This document shows positions 34,380 through 43,356 of a stretch of 64,000 nucleotides of DNA, piece after piece. The notes below the pieces were generated by a model. That model made no database searches. It saw nothing but the letters and a program-made list of their open reading frames with translations, and was not told the DNA's origin. A program made the position numbers and the translations under genes. Source of the stretch: Tenacibaculum todarodis (GTDB lineage: Bacteria; Bacteroidota; Bacteroidia; Flavobacteriales; Flavobacteriaceae); contig NZ_CP018155.1 of NCBI RefSeq assembly GCF_001889045.1, positions 2,668,001-2,732,000 on the forward strand. The letters are read 5' to 3'. Positions within the stretch are counted from its first letter, which is position 1, and each line of letters begins with the position of its first letter.

Positions 34380-36245
34380 TTATTTTGTTGTGTCTTTTAC
34401 ATTTTCTTTAATCCATTTTGTACATTTTTTAAAATCTTTAAAAATATGCTCATTTGGAATAAAATCTGGAATAATGTCAATACGTTCCATCATATAACGA
34501 GGTTGTTTTAATAAACCAACAAATAGAACATCAACATCTTTTGTTTTTAAATCTTGTAGCATGTCTTCCATGGCATATAAACCAGATTGATCCATATACT
34601 GCATACGACCTAATCTTAAAATTACTGTTTTTGCAGTTTTTGGAATTTGAAGAGTTAGTGCTTGGAAATCGCTTGTAGAACCAAAGAATAATGGTCCTTT
34701 TATATGTTTGATAAAAACTTCCTCTTTTAGATTACTTGGAAAATCGCCTTCATCGTCCCAAGCTTCTTCTTTTAATGATTTTACGTCAGAACGTTCTGCT
34801 GTTAAATCACCAATTTTCTTCATAAACATTAATGAAGCAATAACTAAACCAATACCAACGGCGTACACTAAGTTCCAAAATGTAGATAAAAATAATACTA
34901 CCAACATTATAATAACTTCAGAACTTACTTTAAAAGGACCAATTTTAGCATCTCTTGGTAAAGCAGGTATTGCTTTTAAACCTTTATAATCCATTACACC
35001 AATACCAACGGTAATTAAAATACCTGCTAATACTGCGGCAGGAATTTTAGATGCAACTGGACCTAAAGCATACATAATTACTAATAGCATAATACCAGCA
35101 ACCATTCCGGAAAGCTTTGTCTTTCCTCCAGCATTAATATTTACAACCGTTCTAATAGTTGCTCCAGCTCCAGGAATTCCTCCAAAAATAGCTGCAATAC
35201 TATTTCCAATTCCCTGACCAATTAATTCCTTATTGGGCTTGTGTTTAGTCTTCGTCATATTATCTGCAACTACAGATGTTAAAAGTGAATCTATGGCACC
35301 TAATAACGCTAATGTTAACGCTGTAAAAATATATGGCGTTACACTACTAAAACTAAAGTCTGTAAAAATGCCTAAATTCGGAACAGGAAATCCACCAGGA
35401 ATTTCTTCAATTGGTCTATAATCTGGGAAAAAGAAAATAGCAATTACTGTTACTACTAACAATGCTACCAATGTACTTGGAACAGCTGTTGTTATCTTTT
35501 TAAATCCGTAGATAATTACAATGGTTCCTAAAGCTAATAAAAGCTCTAGCCAATTGATGTTTTGTAATGCTCTACCCAAAACTTTAAAAGTTCCCATAAC
35601 ACCAGAAGCTTCTTTACCAGCCAATGTTTTACTTTCTCTTAAAATATCATCTTGCGTTATTTTTCCTGCTCTATCTACAGTTTCTTTAAAGTTTTCTAGA
35701 ACTAAAATTCCTTCTCCAGCCTCTTCTTTTAAGATGTTTTCAAGAATTATTTCTTCCGCTTGCGGTTTAAATTGTTCTACAAATTGCGCATCTTCTTTTG
35801 CATAATAACCTACGGCAGGTAAAATTTGAGTTACTAAGATAATAACTCCAATTGCGGTCATAAAACCGGAAACTACAGGATACGGAATGTATCGTATATA
35901 TTTACCTAAACCAATTAAACCTAAACCAACTTGTAATAAACCGGCTAATAAAAATACAGTTAAAATTATTGGTAAAGCTTTTGAAACATCTCCATCATTT
36001 GCAGCTACTAAACCTGCAATTACAACCATACTTACTGCTGTCATTGGTGCAGTTGGTCCAGAAATTTGTGTGCTTGTTCCACCAAAAAGAGCGGCGAAAA
36101 AACTAATAAAAATTGCACCATAAAGACCAGCACTTGGTCCTAAACCAGAGGAAACTCCAAAGGCTAATGCTAAAGGTAAGGCAACAATACCAGCGGTTAT
36201 ACCACCTAAAATATCACCTTTAAGGTTACTAAATAAATTTTTCAT
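34380..36245 (-). CDS. SulP family anion (probable bicarbonate) transporter
   Basis: This 621-residue inner-membrane protein has about 12-14 membrane segments and a C-terminal STAS domain (about 510-605, VFIKHIKGPLFFGSTSDFQ and LRLGRMQYMDQSGLYAMEDM). SulP proteins move sulphate, bicarbonate or dicarboxylates. Coupling with carbonic anhydrase favours bicarbonate. A charged insertion of about 80 residues (148-230, rich in Glu and Lys) interrupts the membrane domain after SGFMTAIGVIILVTQILPAVGYY. It is longer than I expect and may be a regulatory loop. Confidence 0.92.
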   Translation of the reverse strand: MKNLFSNLKGDILGGITAGIVALPLALAFGVSSGLGPSAGLYGAIFISFFAALFGGTSTQISGPTAPMTAVSMVVIAGLVAANDGDVSKALPIILTVFLLAGLLQVGLGLIGLGKYIRYIPYPVVSGFMTAIGVIILVTQILPAVGYYAKEDAQFVEQFKPQAEEIILENILKEEAGEGILVLENFKETVDRAGKITQDDILRESKTLAGKEASGVMGTFKVLGRALQNINWLELLLALGTIVIIYGFKKITTAVPSTLVALLVVTVIAIFFFPDYRPIEEIPGGFPVPNLGIFTDFSFSSVTPYIFTALTLALLGAIDSLLTSVVADNMTKTKHKPNKELIGQGIGNSIAAIFGGIPGAGATIRTVVNINAGGKTKLSGMVAGIMLLVIMYALGPVASKIPAAVLAGILITVGIGVMDYKGLKAIPALPRDAKIGPFKVSSEVIIMLVVLFLSTFWNLVYAVGIGLVIASLMFMKKIGDLTAERSDVKSLKEEAWDDEGDFPSNLKEEVFIKHIKGPLFFGSTSDFQALTLQIPKTAKTVILRLGRMQYMDQSGLYAMEDMLQDLKTKDVDVLFVGLLKQPRYMMERIDIIPDFIPNEHIFKDFKKCTKWIKENVKDTTK

Positions 36246-36320
36246 TTATAAATGTTTGATTAGCATCTTTTCTGAAATTTAAAGAAAGATGCAGGGTTAA
36301 TAATTTTTATTGAATTTGAG

Positions 36321-36611
36321 TTAACTCAACTCGGGAGGAGGCGTATCTAATTTTGGATACTCAGAAACGTAATTTTTAGTTGTAAAACGTACGTTTTTTT
36401 TCTTTTGAATTCTATTGAATAGGAAAGAATTTGATGTAGTTGTGTTAATTTTAACGTCTTTTAAAGAAACTTTTCCAGTGCTTTCTTCCTCTTCATTTAG
36501 GTTTAATAAAATGGTAATATCTTGTGTATTATCAACCAGACTTATTATTGTAGGAGCTACAATTAAGCTAGTAAAGAGAAGTAGAAAAAAAGTTGCAACT
36601 TTAATTTTCAA
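36321..36611 (-). CDS. Hypothetical small exported or membrane protein
   Basis: This 96-residue protein begins with a hydrophobic segment (about 5-25, VATFFLLLFTSLIVAPTIISL) that is a signal or anchor. The rest is polar with a Lys/Arg-rich stretch (NRIQKKKNVRF) and ends in PKLDTPPPELS. No family is recognised. It lies between SulP and batE on the same strand; a 10-bp-class hairpin (36263-36292) separates it from SulP. Confidence 0.6.
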   Translation of the reverse strand: MKIKVATFFLLLFTSLIVAPTIISLVDNTQDITILLNLNEEEESTGKVSLKDVKINTTTSNSFLFNRIQKKKNVRFTTKNYVSEYPKLDTPPPELS

Positions 36612-36675
36612 ATTAACTTATGTTTTTAAAAAAGCAAAAATAAGAAAGTACACGTTAATAATTGTTAATTTACAA

Positions 36676-37437
36676 TTAAAAAGTGGTTATAATTTTTAAA
36701 TTTTCATCAATAGTCCAGCCAATTTTACCGTCTGCAAGTTTAATTTTTTTCCAATTATCAACTGTATCTAAAACAAATACTTTAGTTCCTTCATGGATTG
36801 TGAAAACATCATTAGAATTTTCTGTTGGAGCATTTTTAACTTCAACTTCTTCACTAAAAATAATAGCCTCAACAGTATTTTTCTTTAAATTGAATTGATT
36901 ATAAGTTATAGCAATTGTAGCAATCAGTAATAAAAAACTAAGACTACTAAATACAAAAAACAACCTTTTTCTATTGGGAGTTTCTGCAAAATAGAATACT
37001 AAAAATAAGATAGCTGCTAAGAATGATAGAAATACACATACAATTGCCCATTCGTTATAAGTGAGTTTCTGTAAGTAGTTTTTGTTAAATTGTTGTAACA
37101 GCGATTTTGGTAACTCTTCAATGCTATCTAAAGTTAATCTATTGGCAAAAATTAAATTGTTTTTTGCGTCTGTGTTTAACGGATTTAATTTTAAAGCTTT
37201 CTCGTAATTATAAACTGTTGGAGCAACTTTATTTAGTTTATAATAAGCGTTTCCTAAGTTGTAATACAACTCAGAAGAAACTTCTTTGTTGGCTTCAATT
37301 TGATTATAAATATCAATAGCTTCTTGATATTTACCCTCTTTATAGAATGTGTTTGCTTTGGTAAATAATTCGTCAGTAGTTTGAGCGGTTGCAAATCCGC
37401 TAATAATTATTGTTAATATGAAAATTATGTTCTTCAT
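36676..37437 (-). CDS. batE: BatE-like protein, TPR and SH3-type domains
   Basis: This 253-residue protein has a signal peptide (ending ATAQ), tetratricopeptide repeats (about 20-95: ANTFYKEGKYQEAIDIYNQIE, SELYYNLGNAYYKLN), two membrane segments (about 132-150 and 160-178) and a C-terminal SH3-like domain (about 195-253, TIHEGTKVFVLDTVDNWKKIKLADGKIGW). It is the last gene of the Bat (Bacteroides aerotolerance) operon. The Bat proteins are thought to form an envelope complex linked to stress tolerance. Confidence 0.88.
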   Translation of the reverse strand: MKNIIFILTIIISGFATAQTTDELFTKANTFYKEGKYQEAIDIYNQIEANKEVSSELYYNLGNAYYKLNKVAPTVYNYEKALKLNPLNTDAKNNLIFANRLTLDSIEELPKSLLQQFNKNYLQKLTYNEWAIVCVFLSFLAAILFLVFYFAETPNRKRLFFVFSSLSFLLLIATIAITYNQFNLKKNTVEAIIFSEEVEVKNAPTENSNDVFTIHEGTKVFVLDTVDNWKKIKLADGKIGWTIDENLKIITTF

Positions 37438-37441
37438 TTTT

Positions 37442-37520
37442 CTGTCATTCCTGCGAAGGCAGGAATCTTATTCTTATTAAATTTACTTTGATTGGATTCC
37501 TGCCTAGGCAGGAATGACAA
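37442..37520. repeat. Two REP-like palindromes in a long inverted arrangement
   Basis: ATTCCTGC-GAAG-GCAGGAAT (37447-37466) and ATTCCTGC-CTAG-GCAGGAAT (37496-37515) are separated by 29 bp. The outer edges TGTCATTCCTGC and GCAGGAATGACA are themselves inverted, so the whole forms a roughly 78-bp foldback. It lies between batD and batE inside the operon. A third unit lies at 24170-24189. Confidence 0.9.
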
Positions 37521-37537
37521 ACTTTAGTTTTCTTGCT

Positions 37538-39301
37538 TTATAATTGTTTATCTAATTGTGTTATTACTTGTTTTGCATTGTTGTATTCTTCTTCCATTTG
37601 CAAGTTGGTTATTGGTGTGTAACGTGCAAAATCACTTGATTTTAAAACATCAATAAATTGAGAAATGGTTGTGTTATCTATTTTCTTATCTTGTAAAAGA
37701 AGTGTTATTTTTTCTCTACTAATATCAGAAGTTTCAATGCTTAACTTCGCTTTTAAATAATTATGCAATGCTCTTTCTAAAGCTTCGTAAAACGCTTCTT
37801 TTTTACCTAGTTGCTTTTGCGCTTCTGATAAATATTTTTTAGCAAGTTTGTCTGCTTTTCGTAAACGATTACCAACAATATCTCCATCTCGTTCTTCTTT
37901 CTTTTTAGCTAAAAAAATACCGATAGGAATTGAAAGTAACGGTAAAAGCAATAACACATAAAATAAATTAGATTTAAAGAAATCATCCTTTTCTAAGGTA
38001 GCAAAACTGCTTGAAGTTTGTATGTATCTAAAATTGTTACCTGTTGCTTTTACTGCTTGTTTATTAACTGCATTTTCATCAACTTTAGCAACTAATTCCT
38101 TGCCTTCTAAAACATCTACATATAAATCTTCAGTTGTAATAGTTTGATAGGCTTTTTCCTTCGGATTAAAATAAGAAAATGACGTATTCGGAATTTTATA
38201 TTTCCCTTTATATTCTGGAACAACTGTATATAAATCGAATACTTCTCCGCGTAAACCGCCTGCACCAACACTTACTTTTTCTTTTCTTTCTGGTGCGTAG
38301 ACTTCTAATTCTTCTGGAGTTTCAATAGATGGTAATTCAAATAATTTTAGGTTTCCTTTTCCTTTTACACCTACTTTAATTTGAGAAGATTCGTTTGCTT
38401 TAAGTGTATTTTTACTTAGTGTTACATCAAAAGAAAACTCACCAACGGCACCTGTAAAATCTGCTGGTTTATTTTCTAATGGTAAACCTTTAACTTGAAT
38501 TGTTTTTCTTGTTGAAGAAAAATCTTTTCTAACTTGACGTGTTATTGGGTTTCCAAAGAAATCTCCACGACCTGTTGGAACAGCAACTACAATGTCCATT
38601 TTCATTGGGTCAATAGTTAGTTTACCAGATTTTGTAGGAATTAAATAAGCTTTGTGTAAGACTGCATATCGATAACGTTCGCCGTTATATTCGCCGATTT
38701 TTGCTTGTACACCGTTTAGTTTTATCTCTTGATTCCAAAAGCCATTATATTGTGGTGCTTGTGTAATTGCATTGTCATAAATACCAACATTTTCGCTAAA
38801 ATAAAGTCGATATTCTACATAAATACCTTCGCCAACATAAGGTCTGGATTTAGATATTTCTGCTACTAAATGTATGTTTTGCTCGGCAATATAATTTGGA
38901 TCGTTTGGGTTTTTAGGAACTTTAACTGCTCCAGTAACAATAATTTTAACAGGTTTAGATTGTAATGTTTTTCCGCCTATTTCAATACTTGCACTTGGTA
39001 TATTAAACTCACCTTGTCTTTTAGGTTCAATAATATACGTATAAGATTGAGAAAAACTCGCTTTACCGTTTATCCAAGATTGACTAACCGATTGACTTGG
39101 GCCGCCAACAACTTTAAAGTTTGTGAAATTTGGCGATTTAAAATTATCTGCTCCTTGTTTGTTTATAGTAAACTGTACACGTAAACGTTGGTTTACACCC
39201 AGTTTGTTTTTACTAACAGTTGCTGTAAGTTCAGTTTCTTGTGCGGTTGCAATAACAGCTAAAAAACTTAGTATAAATGTTATGTAAAATTTCAACTTCA
39301 T
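37538..39301 (-). CDS. batD: BatD family protein
   Basis: This 587-residue membrane-anchored protein has a signal peptide (ending TAQ) and a long periplasmic beta-sandwich region of the BatD/oxygen-tolerance type (about 20-435; TATVSKNKLGVNQRLRVQFTIN, YVEYRLYF, GKGNLKLFELPSIETP). It also has one membrane segment (about 447-466, LFYVLLLLPLLSIPIGIFLA) and a cytoplasmic tail. It is part of the bat operon, with a 69-bp gap after batC. Confidence 0.93.
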   Translation of the reverse strand: MKLKFYITFILSFLAVIATAQETELTATVSKNKLGVNQRLRVQFTINKQGADNFKSPNFTNFKVVGGPSQSVSQSWINGKASFSQSYTYIIEPKRQGEFNIPSASIEIGGKTLQSKPVKIIVTGAVKVPKNPNDPNYIAEQNIHLVAEISKSRPYVGEGIYVEYRLYFSENVGIYDNAITQAPQYNGFWNQEIKLNGVQAKIGEYNGERYRYAVLHKAYLIPTKSGKLTIDPMKMDIVVAVPTGRGDFFGNPITRQVRKDFSSTRKTIQVKGLPLENKPADFTGAVGEFSFDVTLSKNTLKANESSQIKVGVKGKGNLKLFELPSIETPEELEVYAPERKEKVSVGAGGLRGEVFDLYTVVPEYKGKYKIPNTSFSYFNPKEKAYQTITTEDLYVDVLEGKELVAKVDENAVNKQAVKATGNNFRYIQTSSSFATLEKDDFFKSNLFYVLLLLPLLSIPIGIFLAKKKEERDGDIVGNRLRKADKLAKKYLSEAQKQLGKKEAFYEALERALHNYLKAKLSIETSDISREKITLLLQDKKIDNTTISQFIDVLKSSDFARYTPITNLQMEEEYNNAKQVITQLDKQL

Positions 39302-39370
39302 AATTCTTTAAAACGGCAAAAATAATATTTTTTAACTGCCAACTGTGACTGAAAACTGTCAACTGATTTT

Positions 39371-40165
39371 CTACCAGTCTTTTTCTTGTTTTACTTTCTT
39401 ACCTTTTGCTTTTTTAGCATTCATCTTTTTCTGAGTCTTTTTTTCTTCATTATTAAGACTTTCTAAAAGTTGCTTCATCTGCTGAGGTGTCATTTTTCCT
39501 TGTTGTGGCTTAGGCTCTTGTTTTTTCTTGTCTTTGTTTTTATCCTGTTTGTCATCACCTTTGCCATCTTTATCATCTTTCTTCTTATCCTTGTCGTCGC
39601 CGTCTTTCTTATCTTTATCCTTGTCTTTATTTTTGTCGTCCTTGTTCTTGTCGTCTTTTTTATCCTTGTTTTTATCTTTATTTTTGTCGTCTTTCTTGTC
39701 TTTATTCTCTTTATCTAATAATTGTTGTGCAACAGCGAGATTGTAACGAGTTTCATCATCTTTAGGATTATTTCTTAAAGAATTTTTATAAGCATCTACA
39801 GCAGGTTGATATTGTTTTTGCTCCATCATTGCGTTACCAATATTGTGATATGCTTCTGCTTTGGCAAACTTGTCTTTTGCTGTTTTTGCGGTTAATTCGT
39901 ATTGAGGAACTGCTTCTTTATAATTTTTTTCTTGATAAAGAGCGTTTCCTAAATTATAGTTTCCTTTTTGATATTTACTGTTTTTGCCCAATGCTTTTTT
40001 ATAGGCTACAGAAGCATCTACATACTTTTGTTTGTTATACAAATCGTTTCCATCTCGTAATAAAGCACGTGCTTCTCTTTGGAGTTTAAGTGTGTCTTGT
40101 TGTGCTAAAATTCCTGTGGAAGTTAGCATTAAAAGGAATAAAAGTATGTTTCTAAAAATCTTCAT
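39371..40165 (-). CDS. batC: BatC-like TPR protein with Lys/Asp-rich tract
   Basis: This 264-residue protein has a signal peptide (1-21, ILAQ), TPR repeats (about 28-150; GNYNLGNALYQEKNYKEAVPQYE, EAYHNIGNAMMEQKQY), then a 65-residue stretch made almost only of Lys, Asp and Asn (about 151-215), and a basic tail. The start at 40165 is chosen because it opens on the signal peptide; an upstream ATG at 40225 lies inside batB. The charged tract is encoded by a repetitive GAC/AAA-rich stretch and is probably length-variable. Confidence 0.88.
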   Translation of the reverse strand: MKIFRNILLFLLMLTSTGILAQQDTLKLQREARALLRDGNDLYNKQKYVDASVAYKKALGKNSKYQKGNYNLGNALYQEKNYKEAVPQYELTAKTAKDKFAKAEAYHNIGNAMMEQKQYQPAVDAYKNSLRNNPKDDETRYNLAVAQQLLDKENKDKKDDKNKDKNKDKKDDKNKDDKNKDKDKDKKDGDDKDKKKDDKDGKGDDKQDKNKDKKKQEPKPQQGKMTPQQMKQLLESLNNEEKKTQKKMNAKKAKGKKVKQEKDW

Positions 40166-40166
40166 T

Positions 40167-41207
40167 TTACTTCTTTTCTTCGTTAAATAAATCAACTTTA
40201 CGCAACCATTTTGTTTTTTTATCAAATAGAAAAATGTCTATTAATAAAAACAAAATACCAATACCAATAAACCACTGAAATTGGTCTTTATAGTCTGAAA
40301 ACTGTTTGGTTTCAAACTCACTTTTTTGCGCATTTGAAATAATATTCTCTATAATTTTTACAGGATTATCGGTTTTGTTTCCGTCTATATAATTTCCATT
40401 AGCAGCATCTGCAATTCCTTGTAAAACCTCTGGTTTACGTTTTGTAATTACCGTTTCTCCTTTGTTATCTTTTTTATAACCAATAAGCGAGCCATTAATT
40501 TTCATAGGAATTGGGCCACCTTTTTCTGTCCCAACACCAATAGTGTAAACTTTTACACCTTCATTGGCTATATTTTGAGCTACTTGTTTGGTTTCTTCTT
40601 GATGATCTTCACCATCAGAAATAATAATTAAAAAACGGTTGGTTTGCTCGTCATTATTATAATATGTTTTTGCCAAATTTAAAGCTTCGGTAATTGCTGT
40701 TCCTTGGCTAGAAACCAAATCTGGATTCGCATTTTGTAAAAACATTTTTGCAGCTCCATGGTCGGTTGTAATTGGTAAAAGCGGATACGCATTACCTGCA
40801 TAAATTATAATTCCAACTCTATCGCTACCAAGTTTATCAATAATTTTAGAGATAATTTGTTTCGATTTTTCTAATCTGTTTGGTGCAATATCTTCTGCCA
40901 ACATACTTTTAGAAACGTCTAAGGCAAACACTACATCTACACCTTCTCTTTTAACAGTTTGTAGCTTTGTTCCCATTTTTGGATTTACCAAAGAAACTAT
41001 TAAAAAGGCCATTCCAATCAACAAGAAAACTAACTTTAAAGTAGTTTTAAATGTGGAAGAGTTAGGCGCTAATCTTTCTAATAAATCGGAATTAGCAAAT
41101 TTCTTCTGTGTGCGTTTTTTCCACCATAAAACCAACAGAAAAATAACAATCATTACAGGAATAATTGCTAATAGGTAAAAATATATTGGTTCTTCTAATT
41201 TGTACAT
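40167..41207 (-). CDS. batB: BatB, von Willebrand factor A protein
   Basis: This 346-residue inner-membrane protein has N-terminal membrane segments (about 8-28 and 58-76), a VWA domain (about 85-300) with a metal-adhesion motif in FALDVSKSMLAED and the downstream ISDGEDH, and a C-terminal membrane helix (about 312-330). It starts 85 bp after batA and ends 1 bp before batC. VWA pairs such as BatA and BatB are thought to assemble with MoxR. Confidence 0.94.
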   Translation of the reverse strand: MYKLEEPIYFYLLAIIPVMIVIFLLVLWWKKRTQKKFANSDLLERLAPNSSTFKTTLKLVFLLIGMAFLIVSLVNPKMGTKLQTVKREGVDVVFALDVSKSMLAEDIAPNRLEKSKQIISKIIDKLGSDRVGIIIYAGNAYPLLPITTDHGAAKMFLQNANPDLVSSQGTAITEALNLAKTYYNNDEQTNRFLIIISDGEDHQEETKQVAQNIANEGVKVYTIGVGTEKGGPIPMKINGSLIGYKKDNKGETVITKRKPEVLQGIADAANGNYIDGNKTDNPVKIIENIISNAQKSEFETKQFSDYKDQFQWFIGIGILFLLIDIFLFDKKTKWLRKVDLFNEEKK

Positions 41208-41292
41208 TTCTCTTAGTTAAAAAGTTGAAGGTTTAAAAGTTGAAAGTTGAGTGCGAAACTTTGCAACTTTATACTTTTTTACTTTACAACTA

Positions 41293-42300
41293 CTATATAA
41301 AACTCTTAAATATTGTGTTTCTTAAAATGAATTCAAACAATAATAAACCTAAGCCAAGTAATACTAAATCTCTATACTTTTCTTGGTAATTGTAATATTT
41401 AAATTCTTCTATTTTTGTTTTTTCAAGCTTGTCAATTTCATCATAAATTTCTTTTAATTTTGAATTGTCTGTTGCTCTAAAATATTTTCCTTCGGTTTCT
41501 TTTGCAATGTGTTTTAACAACGCTTCGTCAATTTCTACCTGTTGTTTTCTAAATGATAACTTACCCGTTCTTGGGTCTTTACTCCATGGAAAATCTGCCA
41601 TTCCGTTGGTTCCAATTCCAATTGTGTATGTTTTTATTTTTAACTCTTTAGCAAGTTCAGTTGCAGTTCTTGGGTCAATGTTTCCGGAATTATTTACACC
41701 ATCAGTTAGCAAAATAATTACCTTACTTTTTGCTTTGCTTTCTTTTAGTCTATTTACAGCAGAACCTAATCCCATTCCAATTGCGGTTCCACCTTCTAAT
41801 TGTCCCCATTTAATTTCAGAAATGGTTCTTTTTACAATAGATTTATCGCTTGTAATTGGTGTTTGTGTAAAACTTTCTCCAGCATAAATTACTATTCCGA
41901 TTCTATCATTTGGACGACGATTTACAAATTCCGTAGCCACTTTTTTAAGAGCTTCTAATCGGTTTGGTCTTAAATCTTTTGCCAACATACTTGCAGAAAC
42001 GTCAATTGCCATAACAATATCAATTCCGCGGTTTGTTTTTGTTTTTTTACTTACTGAAACATTTCTTGGACGTGCCAATGCAACTATAAATGCGGTTAAA
42101 GCCAATAAACGTAATAAGTAGAGTAGTGGTTTTAACTTCGGAAGAAAAGAACCTTTAACATTAAAGCCTTTTACACTTGGCATTGTAAGTTGTGCGCTTT
42201 CTCTTTTTCTGCTGAAAAAATACCACAAAGCAAGTAGTGGAATTGCTATAAGCAACCACAAAAACTCTGGACTATGAAACTCGAAATTACTCCAATTCAT
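41293..42300 (-). CDS. batA: BatA, von Willebrand factor A protein
   Basis: This 335-residue inner-membrane protein has the same plan as BatB: N-terminal membrane segments (about 10-28 and 55-73), a VWA domain with MAIDVSASMLAKD and LLTDGVNNSG, and a C-terminal membrane segment (GLGLLLFEFILR). Its first 14 bases overlap the upstream membrane-protein gene, which suggests coupled translation. Confidence 0.94.
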   Translation of the reverse strand: MNWSNFEFHSPEFLWLLIAIPLLALWYFFSRKRESAQLTMPSVKGFNVKGSFLPKLKPLLYLLRLLALTAFIVALARPRNVSVSKKTKTNRGIDIVMAIDVSASMLAKDLRPNRLEALKKVATEFVNRRPNDRIGIVIYAGESFTQTPITSDKSIVKRTISEIKWGQLEGGTAIGMGLGSAVNRLKESKAKSKVIILLTDGVNNSGNIDPRTATELAKELKIKTYTIGIGTNGMADFPWSKDPRTGKLSFRKQQVEIDEALLKHIAKETEGKYFRATDNSKLKEIYDEIDKLEKTKIEEFKYYNYQEKYRDLVLLGLGLLLFEFILRNTIFKSFI

Positions 42301-43279
42301 CTTCTGTAGTTATAGTTTTAGGTTTCAAGTTAGCAATAATGTTTTCTGCATCTTTACGGTCTTCTTCAATTTCTAAAGCCATAGGTTTAGATTTCGCGAA
42401 TTTTACTAAATCGGCTTCTTGCAATAACCCTTTTAGTGTTTTAATTGTTTCTTTTGAAGTTTCAATAGATTTTATGTTATTGAAATCTACTAAAGTATCT
42501 ATTACTTCATCCGTAGTGCTTTCTAGTGCAGGTATTTTTAATTCTCTCTCAATGTAGCCACGAACAATATCTGTTAATTCACTATAGTATTTTTTAACAT
42601 GATTGTTTTGCCACAATAACTTTTCATCTAATTGTTGTAGTTTTTTCATAGCTTCTTCAAAAGGAGCTAAAGCAGGAACAATAATAAGCTCTTCTTCCTC
42701 TTTTTTCTTACGGAAGAAGAAATAATACACCAATAATCCAATAATTACAAGTGCAGCAATAATCCAATAAACAAGGTTTTTAAAGTCATCAAATTGATAC
42801 GGTTCAGATTTTATTCCTTTAATTTCAAATTTCTTTACTTTAGTAGTGTCAACAGCCACAGTTGCTACATTCACCAATAAACTGTCAGTTAAAAATGCCT
42901 GATTTTTTATGAATATTTGCTGTTGTGGAATGTAAAATGCGCCACTATCAAAACCTGTTAAAATATACTTTCTAATCAAGCTATTTTTAACAGTATCTAT
43001 TTTGGTGGAATCAACAACTTCTAAGCCTTTTAATGCTAGTTTTGGTATAATTACATTTTCTGTTTCATTTATAGAAATTTTATATTGAAACTGCTCTCCA
43101 ATTCTAATGTTTGCAGTATCAATTTCCACTTCAACTTGAGAAAATCCAAGAGAGGAAACAAAGAAAAATAGCAACATAAAACCTCTCTTCCCGGCCTTCT
43201 CTCCAAAGGAAAGAAGGCGTTTGGCTTGTCTTTTCTTTTGGCTTTTCTGAAACTCGTTATATGTGTCGTTTTTTTTCAA
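42287..43279 (-). CDS. Membrane protein of the bat operon, unnamed
   Basis: The frame of 330 residues has a hydrophobic signal (LLFFFVSSLGFSQ), a periplasmic beta-rich part (about 47-165), a membrane segment (about 170-190, LVYWIIAALVIIGLLVYYFFF) and a cytoplasmic helical tail rich in Glu and Lys. The start is uncertain. From 43279 it has a 34-residue basic leader (RLLSFGEKAGKRGF) encoded by palindromic CTTCTCTCC/GGAAAGAAG sequence; the ATG at 43177 would begin at the hydrophobic core. A gene in this place is common in Bacteroidetes bat operons. I have no firm name for it. Confidence 0.8.
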   Translation of the reverse strand: MKKNDTYNEFQKSQKKRQAKRLLSFGEKAGKRGFMLLFFFVSSLGFSQVEVEIDTANIRIGEQFQYKISINETENVIIPKLALKGLEVVDSTKIDTVKNSLIRKYILTGFDSGAFYIPQQQIFIKNQAFLTDSLLVNVATVAVDTTKVKKFEIKGIKSEPYQFDDFKNLVYWIIAALVIIGLLVYYFFFRKKKEEEELIIVPALAPFEEAMKKLQQLDEKLLWQNNHVKKYYSELTDIVRGYIERELKIPALESTTDEVIDTLVDFNNIKSIETSKETIKTLKGLLQEADLVKFAKSKPMALEIEEDRKDAENIIANLKPKTITTEDELE

Positions 43280-43356
43280 TTTTTTAAAATATTCTATTTT
43301 TTTATTCTTATTTCGTCTAACCGTTTCTTCCTTTTGAGAAGGTTAGGGTGTGCTTT

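Noticed and set aside
39470..39718. Membrane protein gene on the plus strand
   Set aside because: The hydrophobic frame is the reverse complement of the Lys/Asp-rich tract of batC, an expected artefact of AAA/GAC codons.
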